Below the pieces are notes generated by a model. It did not search any database. It saw only the letters and a list, made by a program, of their open reading frames with translations, and was not told the DNA's origin. From contig JAEDFR010000015.1 in NCBI GenBank assembly GCA_016297945.1, forward strand, positions 1-38,407: a stretch of DNA of 38,407 bases, in the 5' to 3' direction. Made by a program: the position numbers and the translations under genes. This DNA comes from Lachnospiraceae bacterium. GTDB lineage: Bacteria; Bacillota; Clostridia; Lachnospirales; Lachnospiraceae. Of this stretch, positions 25,652-33,001 are shown piece after piece. Numbering within the stretch: position 1 is the first letter of the stretch; every line of letters starts with the position of its first letter.

Positions 25652-26464
25652 CTATTCACCAGTGCTGAGCGAATGATAAATTTTGATTTCCACTCTACGA
25701 TTCTGTGCTCGTCCCTGATCCGTGGAATTATCAGCCACCGGAACATATTCTCCTCTGCCGGAATGTTTTATTTTTGCAGGATCCAGAAACGTAGTCTCCA
25801 TAAAGTAATTAAATACTGACAGAGCACGGAAACTGGACAACTCATTATTGTCTGCAAAACGAGAATTATGTATTGGAACATTATCTGTATGACCTTCGAT
25901 TTCAATTGTACTTTCCGCATAACGCGATAAAATCTGTCCGATTTTATCAAGTACCGGTTTTGCTTCTTCTTTTATTTCAGCACTTCCGGAATCAAACAAC
26001 AACGCACCGTTCAGTGTCAAAGAAACATATTGGGAAGTAAAATCAACATCTATTTCATTAGCAAACTGACTTTCGTCAATGGCTTCTTCCACTTTTTCGG
26101 CCAGTTGTTCACTTTCCTCTAATTGTTTTTCAGCCATCTGTTGTTCATATTCTTCTAAATCATTGACTGTTTCATCGCTTTCGGCTGTCTTGCCGGTACT
26201 ATTTATGTAATCATCCAGCTCGTTCAACTGGCTGACGCCATTACTGATTAAAATACCATCACCGATTGCTGTTGCTCCACCTGAAAAAATACTGAAATTC
26301 TGGTTGAATGAAGCAGCTACCTGCTGTAACTTCTGCGCATCCATGGTTGACATGGAAAAAAGAAGTACAAAGAAACACAAAAGCAGATTCATCAAATCAC
26401 TGAAGGTTGCCATCCACGCCGGTGAACCGCCACCGCCGCCTTCTTCTTTCTTTTTTCTGACCAT
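25652..26464 (-). CDS. motB: Flagellar stator protein MotB
   Basis: MotB, 270 aa. A short charged N-terminus is followed by one membrane helix with the ion-binding Asp D23 (WMATFSDLMNLLLCFF). A plug and linker come next, then an OmpA-like peptidoglycan-binding domain (about 150-265) with IEIEGHTDNVPI and RRVEIKIY. Ion type (H+ or Na+) cannot be told safely. The start overlaps the motA stop by 1 nt. Confidence 0.96.
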   Translation of the reverse strand: MVRKKKEEGGGGGSPAWMATFSDLMNLLLCFFVLLFSMSTMDAQKLQQVAASFNQNFSIFSGGATAIGDGILISNGVSQLNELDDYINSTGKTAESDETVNDLEEYEQQMAEKQLEESEQLAEKVEEAIDESQFANEIDVDFTSQYVSLTLNGALLFDSGSAEIKEEAKPVLDKIGQILSRYAESTIEIEGHTDNVPIHNSRFADNNELSSFRALSVFNYFMETTFLDPAKIKHSGRGEYVPVADNSTDQGRAQNRRVEIKIYHSLSTGE

Positions 26465-27258
26465 TACTGCTCACCGCCCTCCTCTGAACCTGCTGATGCT
26501 CTGTCTTTGGGAGCTAAGAAAGATTTCAATTTTTCTTCGATAACTCTGGGGTTTTCTCCTGCCTGAATAGATAAAAGACCTTCAATCATTATTTCTTTTA
26601 CCATCGCCTCATTTTCACTATTGGCTTTTAATTTGGTTGCAACAGGAGTTCCAATCCAGTTTGCCAACATGGAACCATACAAAGTCGTAATCAGGGCTGT
26701 CGCCATATTCGGACCAATGGTACTGGCATCCGATAGGTTTTGTAACATCAAAATAAGGCCGATCAAGGTACCGATCATACCCCATGCAGGTCCCATGGCT
26801 GCAATGTTCATCCAAAAATCGATCCTTTTCTTGTGTCGGTCTTCTATACAGGCTAATTCGGTTTCCAAAATTCCACGTACCAATTCCGGATCTGTACCAT
26901 CAACAATTAATAAAATACCCTTTTTTAAAAAAGCATCATCCAAATCGGCTGCGGCTTCTTCCAATGAAAGAAGTCCCTCTTTACGTGCAATATTTGATAA
27001 ATCTATAATCTTTTTGATAATCTGCGGGGTATCCAGTGAAGGAGTCTTAAAAATCAAGGTAAAACTCTTTAATCCACTAATGAAATCCTGAATCGGATTC
27101 ATTGCCAAAATACAGGCAAATGTACCACCAACCGTAATAATGAAAGATTGTGTATGCAAAAAATGCTTGATAGCTCCAAAGCCTTCATCACCGGTTACGA
27201 TACCGAAAATAATCATACCCAGACAGACTACTAATCCAATAATTGACGCTAAATCCAT
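26464..27258 (-). CDS. motA: Flagellar stator protein MotA
   Basis: MotA, 264 aa, four membrane segments (about 3-22, 33-50, 150-172 and 182-205) around a large cytoplasmic loop whose charged residues act on FliG. The conserved GPAWGMIGTLIGLILMLQNL and MATALITTLYGSMLANWIGTP are present. It directly follows flbD and forms the stator with MotB. Confidence 0.96.
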   Translation of the reverse strand: MDLASIIGLVVCLGMIIFGIVTGDEGFGAIKHFLHTQSFIITVGGTFACILAMNPIQDFISGLKSFTLIFKTPSLDTPQIIKKIIDLSNIARKEGLLSLEEAAADLDDAFLKKGILLIVDGTDPELVRGILETELACIEDRHKKRIDFWMNIAAMGPAWGMIGTLIGLILMLQNLSDASTIGPNMATALITTLYGSMLANWIGTPVATKLKANSENEAMVKEIMIEGLLSIQAGENPRVIEEKLKSFLAPKDRASAGSEEGGEQ

Positions 27259-27285
27259 TGAAAAAATTCCTGTCCTTTTTACCTC

Positions 27286-27468
27286 TTAAGTAAAAATATC
27301 CTTTCTGTACAATTTTACTAGATTTTTCATCTCTTGTCTACTTTCTTTTACGATTATTTTGCGTCCGGTTGTAAAGCTGATGACTGTATCAGGCGTTTCT
27401 TCAACAAACTCAATCAAATCCGGATTAATCAAAATTTTCGTCCCATTCAATCTCGTCACTTCTATCAT
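27286..27468 (-). CDS. flbD: FlbD-family small flagellar protein
   Basis: A protein of 60 aa beginning MIEVTRLNGTKILINPDLIE and containing ETPDTVISFTTGRKIIVKE, the whole-length pattern of the short FlbD family found between flgE and motA in Firmicutes and spirochaetes. It is unrelated to the Caulobacter regulator of the same name. AGGAG lies 7 nt before the ATG at 27468, which is preferred over 27492. Function is not established. Confidence 0.9.
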   Translation of the reverse strand: MIEVTRLNGTKILINPDLIEFVEETPDTVISFTTGRKIIVKESRQEMKNLVKLYRKDIFT

Positions 27469-27506
27469 ACGAATTCTCCTTTTCCGGTTCACGTTTTTCC
27501 GTTTTC

Positions 27507-27548
27507 TCGGAGCCCGTTTCTCGGGTCCCGTTTCTCGGGGCCCGTTTT
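27507..27548 (-). repeat. Three 14-bp GC-rich tandem repeats before flbD
   Basis: Units at 27507-27520, 27521-27534 and 27535-27548 read TCGGNNCCCGTTTY (plus strand). In the mRNA each junction gives CCCG-AGAAA-CGGG, so alternative 4-bp stems can form about 30 nt ahead of the flbD ribosome binding site. The block abuts or overlaps the outer end of the palindromic element. Confidence 0.85.
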
Positions 27549-27769
27549 TGTAAATATTGTTTTTTCAAGTTTAGGTTTCGATGCATAAGTTTATCTAAAT
27601 GTTTCATCGTAACAATTATGATAACGGACGCACCGGTGCACTCGGACATCCATGTCCGTGGTGCACCTTTCGCAGCATCCATGCTGCGAATTGCTGTTTT
27701 TTGAATGTAACATTAAGATAAACTAATGCATCTGCACAATAAACTTTCAAAAACAATATTTCCAAAAAC
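27544..27769 (-). repeat. Palindromic double-hairpin element, copy 1
   Basis: Imperfect terminal arms of about 65 bp start with GTTTTTG at 27544-27550 and end with CAAAAAC at 27763-27769. They contain shared AAATATTGTTTTT, AAGTTTA and GATGCAT blocks and the 16-mers 27585-27600 and 27712-27727. The centre holds two hairpins whose GGA loops are on the minus strand: H1 at 27669-27690 (loop AUGGAU) and H2 at 27635-27667 (outer stem GGTGCAC/GTGCACC, inner stem with loop AUGGAU). It lies in sense orientation to flbD-motA-motB. Confidence 0.8.
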
Positions 27770-27880
27770 TGTATTCTTGGGCTTCGGCTATAGATTCTAT
27801 CTGTCTGTCAGGCCAAACCGACTGTTTTTCATGTTTTGGACCTACATGGATGCATCGCAAAAGTAGTTCCGCAAACAACA

Positions 27881-27910
27881 TTTATACAAATTATAGATAA
27901 GAATGTTCAA
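27881..27910 (-). promoter_or_regulatory. Possible promoter towards copy 1 and flbD
   Basis: On the minus strand TTGAAC (27910-27905) and TATAAA (27886-27881) are 18 bp apart; a TATAAT also occurs at 27895-27890. The region is AT-rich, so such matches are expected by chance. If real it would transcribe the GGA strand of copy 1 and then flbD. Confidence 0.35.
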
Positions 27911-27934
27911 ATATATAAATACAAAATATAGAAT
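27906..27934 (+). promoter_or_regulatory. Possible divergent promoter towards copy 2
   Basis: On the plus strand TTCAAA (27906-27911) and TAGAAT (27929-27934) are 17 bp apart. Its -35 overlaps that of the minus-strand candidate. It would transcribe the GGA strand of copy 2. Same caution about AT-rich sequence. Confidence 0.3.
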
Positions 27935-27971
27935 GATATGACTAATTCAAGCTCCACTCCCTATATTTGCA

Positions 27972-28226
27972 GGGTCAATTCCGAGCCGGGAAAATATCAT
28001 TTATTTTCTCGCACATTTGACGCTGTGGATTAGTTTATCTTAATATTTCGTGTTGAAACTAGCACTTCGAGACATGGATGTCACGAAAGGTGCAATTGGA
28101 CAGGACGTCCAATTTGCACCGTGTGCGCATATAAATACACTTCTTTCCGAAATATTTAGATAAACTTATCAACGTTAGTCTGTGCGCGAAATAAATGATA
28201 TTTTCCCGGCGGTCCCAATTGACCCC
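27972..28226 (+). repeat. Palindromic double-hairpin element, copy 2
   Basis: Long terminal arms run from GGGTCAATT (27972-27980) to AATTGACCC (28217-28225), with a shared block CCGGGAAAATATCATTTATTT and CGCACA, and the 16-mers 28029-28044 and 28154-28169. The centre holds H1 at 28066-28087 (loop AUGGAU) and H2 at 28089-28120 (outer stem GGTGCAA/TTGCACC, inner stem TTGGAC/GTCCAA, loop AGGAC), both with GGA on the plus strand. The two 16-mers are identical to those of copy 1 read on its own strand; the outer arms have diverged. Confidence 0.8.
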
Positions 28227-28246
28227 AAAACGCCACAACTCTAACG

Positions 28247-28292
28247 AAACATAGGGACACTCTTCGATTATACGAAAAACATCCCTATGTTT
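28247..28292. other. Long inverted repeat downstream of flgE
   Basis: AAACATAGGGA (28247-28257) pairs perfectly with TCCCTATGTTT (28282-28292), and an inner TTCG/CGAA hairpin sits in the loop. Neither strand has a proper T-tract after it, so it is a poor terminator candidate. It could stabilise the 3' end of an flgE transcript or of a plus-strand RNA through copy 2. Confidence 0.5.
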
Positions 28293-28326
28293 CTATATAT
28301 CTGTTTATTAACCTGCTAAAAAATCA

Positions 28327-28426
28327 ACTATCTCTTTTATCCATATAGATTAATAATTTAAACCATCTATTTTATCCACATAAACTAATAATTTAAACTA
28401 TCTATTTATATTATCTATTTATATTA
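28327..28426 (-). repeat. AT-rich tandem repeats at the end of flgE
   Basis: Two copies of a unit of about 36 bp (sharing TTTTATCC and TAATAATTTAAAC; 28327-28363 and 28364-28398) are followed by two exact 14-bp units TATCTATTTATATT (28399-28412 and 28413-28426). The last unit reaches into the flgE stop codon. Confidence 0.8.
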
Positions 28427-30079
28427 TCTCTTTAAGTTAACCAATTCTTCCAACAAAGTATCTGACACGGTAATAATACGGGAATTAGCCTGGAAACCAC
28501 GCTGAGCGGTAATCATGTCGGTAAACTCTGCGGATAAGTCAACATTACTCATTTCCAAAACACCTGTCTCCATATATCCACCGTTTGCAGAAATGTCAAC
28601 ACCAATTCCATCAAACTCACCGGAGTTCAATGTTGCAGAATAAAGGTTGTCACCTTCTTTCTGAAGACCGGAAGCATTGGTAAATTCTGCTACTGCCATC
28701 TGACCCAAAAGCCTTGTCTGTCCATTGTCGTAAGAGGCATAAATCATACCATCGTTCTGAATAGAAATACCTGACATAGCTCCCAGCTTACGACCGGTTC
28801 CTCTACCCTGTGTATCACCGGGATCCGCACTGATTGTGCTGGTACCGTTATTATTAAAATTGGTTGAAGCAGAAAAATCAATGCTGATTGTTTCATAAGG
28901 TCCCGCAGGATATGTAGAAGCACCAAAGGATAAATTTAATCCAAAATCATTGGCCAATCCATTTACACTTTTAATTGTACCGGTAGCAGTATCATACTGA
29001 ATCAAACCTCCTATTACCTGGCGCCCCGTTGTATTTAATGATGTAATCGGATTTCCTTCTGCATCTGTACCGGCAGTCAGAATCGATGCCAATGTACCGG
29101 CATCCACATAAGAACCAACCGTTGTTCCGTCTGCCAAAGTCAATTTTGCAAATTCTGTATAAGAAGAATAGCCGAAAGCATTTGCCACTTTTTCCTTTTG
29201 CGCATCTGTTAATGCGGTAGAAGCCAAATCAATCGTCTGTGTTGCACCGCCTTCATCCACATAAGATAAATTGGTACCCGCCAGTGTATAGGCAGAACTC
29301 ATGACCAATGACTGTACCTGTGGTGCTGTTGACACACTGCCAAGCTGTGCTCCGGGGATATCCACTTCCTGTCCATTTTCATCTAAAATAGAAGTCAGTT
29401 CTACAGAATACAATCCAAGTGTGTCCGTCTCTTTCATAGACAATTTTGCAGTATAAGCATATCCAAGCATATCAAAAAAGCTTAAGTTCATAATCTTTCC
29501 TGATTCAGAAGCAACCTGTACATCATTTTTATCGATGATGCCTGAAACATATGCCTTGGTTGTTGCTTCCGGCGGATATGTCATATTTTCGGCACTCATA
29601 ATACGCAATGCGGAAACCGTATCCTTTTTAATAGTACCTGTTGTCTCATCAACCTGCCATCCCATAACATTATATCCGTTAGATGACATTGCAAGATTAC
29701 CAACACTGTCTACATAGAACGATCCGTCTCTGGTAAAGAAATTTTTACTACCGTCACTAACGATAAAAAACGAATCTCCGGTGATACGGATATCAAACGG
29801 ATTACCGGTTGTCTGAGACGCACCTGCAGTATCAATTGCTGTACTGATTGCACCTGATTTTACACCTAGACCAATCTGTTTTGCATTTGTACCTGCAGTA
29901 CCGCTTGTAGCATTCGGACCACTGGCAGCCTGTGTAGTCTGATACATTAATTCCGAAAAAGTTATAGACTGCGATTTGTATGCCGTTGTATTAACATTCG
30001 CAATATTATTACCAATTACATCCATTTTGACCTGGTGTGTTTTTAACCCTGATACACCAGAGTAGAGTGATCTCATCAT
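28424..30079 (-). CDS. flgE: Flagellar hook protein FlgE
   Basis: Hook protein, 551 aa. The N-terminal D0 helix MMRSLYSGVSGLKTHQVKMD and the rod/hook signature GNNIANVNTTAYKSQ are followed by variable outer domains (about 150-430) and the C-terminal helix with SNVDLSAEFTDMITAQRGFQ and ANSRIITVSDTLLEELVNL. The start at 30079 has GGAGG 10 nt upstream; the longer frame to 30145 is not needed. Length is above short FlgE (about 400), as is common in Clostridia. It is followed by the repeat-rich gap rather than directly by flbD. Confidence 0.95.
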   Translation of the reverse strand: MMRSLYSGVSGLKTHQVKMDVIGNNIANVNTTAYKSQSITFSELMYQTTQAASGPNATSGTAGTNAKQIGLGVKSGAISTAIDTAGASQTTGNPFDIRITGDSFFIVSDGSKNFFTRDGSFYVDSVGNLAMSSNGYNVMGWQVDETTGTIKKDTVSALRIMSAENMTYPPEATTKAYVSGIIDKNDVQVASESGKIMNLSFFDMLGYAYTAKLSMKETDTLGLYSVELTSILDENGQEVDIPGAQLGSVSTAPQVQSLVMSSAYTLAGTNLSYVDEGGATQTIDLASTALTDAQKEKVANAFGYSSYTEFAKLTLADGTTVGSYVDAGTLASILTAGTDAEGNPITSLNTTGRQVIGGLIQYDTATGTIKSVNGLANDFGLNLSFGASTYPAGPYETISIDFSASTNFNNNGTSTISADPGDTQGRGTGRKLGAMSGISIQNDGMIYASYDNGQTRLLGQMAVAEFTNASGLQKEGDNLYSATLNSGEFDGIGVDISANGGYMETGVLEMSNVDLSAEFTDMITAQRGFQANSRIITVSDTLLEELVNLKR

Positions 30080-30154
30080 AATTAAACGACCTCCTGTTTT
30101 GTACCGTCTGTTTTCTCTGTCATTCGAAAACAAGTTAGCCTCCATAAGGTCCGG

Positions 30155-30556
30155 CTAAGCAATTACGGCTCCATCAATATTTGTAAAAATGTTTTCATCC
30201 GCCTGTGACTGATCCATTGCCGTGATTACCGTATTCTTTGGTATATTTACAATAAAGGCAAGATGGTCTACCATAACCAGCGAATCTTTAATTCCTTTCG
30301 AACCCGCCTTATTGGTTCCTTGTGTCAGTCGCTCCATCTGTTCTTTTGTCAATTCAATATTCCGGTCTGCCAACCGGCTGGTCGCATGCTTGGAAAACTT
30401 TAAAGTTGTTTCCCTGCTACTGTCCATTGCTTCCAACAAAGCATCCTGAAATGAATTGGACTTGGATGTTTCCTGACTTTGATTTACTTTTCCGGCTGTG
30501 ATATACCGGTCCATGATCTGAGCGCTCGAAAGAAAGGTTTGATTGATTCCGTTCAT
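30155..30556 (-). CDS. Flagellar operon protein (TIGR02530 family)
   Basis: A protein of 133 aa with the family pattern LKFSKHATSRLADRNIELTKEQ, then KGIKDSLVMVDHLAFIVNIPKNTVITAMD. This small protein is found between flgD and flgE in Firmicutes and spirochaetes, but its function is not established; a role in hook assembly is inferred from position. GGAGG lies 7 nt before the ATG at 30556, which is preferred over the more distal start at 30592. Confidence 0.88.
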   Translation of the reverse strand: MNGINQTFLSSAQIMDRYITAGKVNQSQETSKSNSFQDALLEAMDSSRETTLKFSKHATSRLADRNIELTKEQMERLTQGTNKAGSKGIKDSLVMVDHLAFIVNIPKNTVITAMDQSQADENIFTNIDGAVIA

Positions 30557-30604
30557 TCTATTTCCTCCCTGCGATTCGCACGAAATACCCACTATGCCAA
30601 TGAC

Positions 30605-31309
30605 TTATACTGTGGGTTCTTCTGTTTGTGTATTGTCATCAGCTGTCTCACTATTATTATCGTCAGCAAGTTCCTGTAACTTAATAAGCTCCTGCATTTT
30701 TTGAACATAATTTTTAATTTTTTCCAAGCTTTCCTGCGCAACAAAACTCTGCTGATATTCATCCATTCCATCATACATATTAGCGATAGAATCGACCGCA
30801 TCTTTATCCTGTACTGTTAATGCATTGATATTGGGCAACTTATTTAATGCAGTATTTAAAGTAACTGCCATGGAATAGGCTTCGATATAAGCCGGATCTG
30901 CAACCTCTTTTACATCATCAAGAGACCATGATTGTCCATTTATCCAGACTAATGCTTTATTGTTTTCGTAACTGATATAATCGACAACTCCCATGTCACT
31001 GGATGTTTTTCCGGTGGAATCCGTTGTTTCTACAACAACTGTTTTTCCGACCAGATCGGATGCTCTTGACAATTCCATAGTGGAACTCATATTCTGCATC
31101 TGCTCTAATTCTGAAAATGTTGCATACTGTGAAATATATTCTGTATTGGAAGTCGGTTCCAATGGATCCTGATATTTCATCTGTGCTACGAGAAGTTGCA
31201 GAAAATCATCTTTTCCAAGAGAAGAACCGCCTGATGTTTTTTGGGATTTATCCGAACTTGCCGCCGCTGTCTGCTGCAAAATTCCATCTACCACACTGGC
31301 TGATACCAT
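30605..31309 (-). CDS. flgD: Hook assembly scaffold FlgD
   Basis: FlgD, 234 aa, the hook cap that lets FlgE polymerise. The N-terminal signature LGKDDFLQLLVAQMKYQDPL, then PTSNTEYISQYATFSELEQM, is clear, and a small beta domain follows (about 75-140). The C-terminal acidic, helical extension (about 165-234) is longer than in E. coli and ends in a Thr/Glu-rich tail. GGAG precedes the ATG. Confidence 0.93.
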   Translation of the reverse strand: MVSASVVDGILQQTAAASSDKSQKTSGGSSLGKDDFLQLLVAQMKYQDPLEPTSNTEYISQYATFSELEQMQNMSSTMELSRASDLVGKTVVVETTDSTGKTSSDMGVVDYISYENNKALVWINGQSWSLDDVKEVADPAYIEAYSMAVTLNTALNKLPNINALTVQDKDAVDSIANMYDGMDEYQQSFVAQESLEKIKNYVQKMQELIKLQELADDNNSETADDNTQTEEPTV

Positions 31310-31386
31310 ATTTTATCTCCTTTCCGTATATATTACTGTTTCATTACTGTTTACATTATTGTTCATATAAAACTGCTTTGAATATC

Positions 31387-32952
31387 CTATGCCATGACGT
31401 CCATACTGCTGCCGTTTTTCGCCATCATATCAATCTGAAGACGATCTGCATCGGAAAGTGTTTCATCCTGGAGCATTTCCTTCGCTTCTTCCAATCCGGA
31501 AATCATAATGCGTCGACGCGTCTGTTTATTGATCTGCTCTTCATAAAGTTGTCTGGCTTCCTGCCCTTCATCCTGCTGCATATTTTGTTCAAATTCATGA
31601 CTGGCAACCGTAACCTCTACCGATTCGACTTTTAGTCCCTGCTCATTTAACTCTTCTTTCAGCACCATTGCCTGAACCAGCAAAGCATCTCTGACCGTCT
31701 CGTTTTCGGTTGTAATAACGGCTGTAATAATACCTGCCTTTTCCGATATCTGTAAATGCACATTTCCCAATGATGCAGGATGCAGAGAAATTTCAACCTC
31801 AGAAAAGTCCGCTGAACGATTGATTTTTACATGTTCGGCTATTTGATCAATAATATCCTTGGTATTCACGTTGGAAGAAAAATGCAAATCTGTCTCATTC
31901 ACAGCATCCATACCGCGCGCATTACTCGTATCAAAAGGATTTATCAAAGCTGATGCATCAGACTGCCCTGTCACAGTTTGGTTTTTGCTATGCTCCGGCA
32001 AATCAGGATTTGTGTCGGAAAAACCAGAATCAGCATCATCATTGCCACTCTGCAAATCCTTTCCTGATAGCTCCACATTTTCTGTAAGCGATTCTTCCTG
32101 ATGAATTTCATAGTCCACTGTTTTTTCAAGAACCGGTTTTTCTGTCGCATCTGTATGTCCAGCCGGATGTTCAGCAACATTTTCAACTGTATCTTCCATT
32201 GCAGCAGAAAGCATGTCATCTTCAGATGCAATTTCAACCACTTCTTTATTCAACCCATTATCATTCTCTAAGCCGGATAACGTTTCAGCCTGAAGCATAT
32301 CGGAAATCGTCTCTGTCAGTTCTTTTATACTTGCAAACATATTTTCATCGGTCAGCATGGCAAGACTGTCACCATCTGCCGTAAGCTGCGTTACTAACAA
32401 TGCCATATTAGATTGATTCGTCAAGTCTGCAAAGCTAAGTCCAAGCGCCTCCATCGCGGCTTTTACATCTTCCTCAGAAACATTCAGTTCTTCTGCAATT
32501 TTTTCAACAATTTTCTCATCTGTTATCTTTTCGTCAACCATGTTTTCATCAGTTTTTTTCACTTCTGATGCATCATTGACAGCATCATCTTTTTTTGTGG
32601 CGCGATCAACATCCGAATCACGCAATTCTTTGCTTCTGTCAACGTTTCCATACGAATCTCTCTGCGATTTTTCCATTGCCGGTTCTGCATCTTTCCGGTT
32701 AATATAATCGTATGTTTTTTGAGTTCCGGGAACCATGGTATGTAAACTCTGTATTCCCTGTTGTTTCTCAACAGACAAATCCTTTGTTTTACCATAATCA
32801 GAAGAGCCCAAAGTACTATTATCTTTTGCCAAATTCATAGCATTTTGAAACATTCCCGAAATATCATTTTCGTCTGAAGAAGTATTTTTTTGTCCATTGA
32901 CCTGCTTTTGGTACAACAACCCTGAAATATCCTGAATAGAACTACTGGTCAT
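31387..32952 (-). CDS. fliK: Hook-length control protein FliK
   Basis: A protein of 521 aa, secreted ruler that measures the hook and flips FlhB specificity. The long N-terminal part (1 to about 370) is polar, Asp/Glu-rich and low in complexity. The C-terminal FliK domain (about 370-465) shows EVEISLHPASLGNVHLQISE and VRDALLVQAMVLKEELNEQG, the typical Lep-LG-V pattern. The position between fliJ/MotE-like and flgD supports it. N-terminal sequence is poorly conserved in the family. Confidence 0.9.
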   Translation of the reverse strand: MTSSSIQDISGLLYQKQVNGQKNTSSDENDISGMFQNAMNLAKDNSTLGSSDYGKTKDLSVEKQQGIQSLHTMVPGTQKTYDYINRKDAEPAMEKSQRDSYGNVDRSKELRDSDVDRATKKDDAVNDASEVKKTDENMVDEKITDEKIVEKIAEELNVSEEDVKAAMEALGLSFADLTNQSNMALLVTQLTADGDSLAMLTDENMFASIKELTETISDMLQAETLSGLENDNGLNKEVVEIASEDDMLSAAMEDTVENVAEHPAGHTDATEKPVLEKTVDYEIHQEESLTENVELSGKDLQSGNDDADSGFSDTNPDLPEHSKNQTVTGQSDASALINPFDTSNARGMDAVNETDLHFSSNVNTKDIIDQIAEHVKINRSADFSEVEISLHPASLGNVHLQISEKAGIITAVITTENETVRDALLVQAMVLKEELNEQGLKVESVEVTVASHEFEQNMQQDEGQEARQLYEEQINKQTRRRIMISGLEEAKEMLQDETLSDADRLQIDMMAKNGSSMDVMA

Positions 32953-33001
32953 ATTAAAACCTCCTTTCTCTCAAATTATATCGGTCTTTTTTATCGATAT
33001 C

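Noticed and set aside
27425..27682. 85-codon minus-strand ORF across flbD's start and copy 1
   Set aside because: It overlaps flbD in another frame, consists of translated repeats and hairpins, and has no SD.
27780..27830. SigD-type promoter (GCCGA on the minus strand near 27790)
   Set aside because: Only GCCGA matches the -10 (GCCGATAT), and no TAAA stands 15 bp upstream.
27585..28169. Integron attC-like sites (kept ends, variable palindromic centre)
   Set aside because: The ends lack the GTT/AAC core motifs, there is no cassette ORF between the copies, and no integrase is in the window.
27544..28226. Retron or CRISPR array
   Set aside because: No reverse transcriptase or cas gene is in the window, and only two diverged inverted copies exist, not regular direct repeats with spacers.
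28247..28292. Intrinsic terminator of flgE
   Set aside because: The stem is good, but no U-tract follows on either strand; kept only as an inverted repeat.
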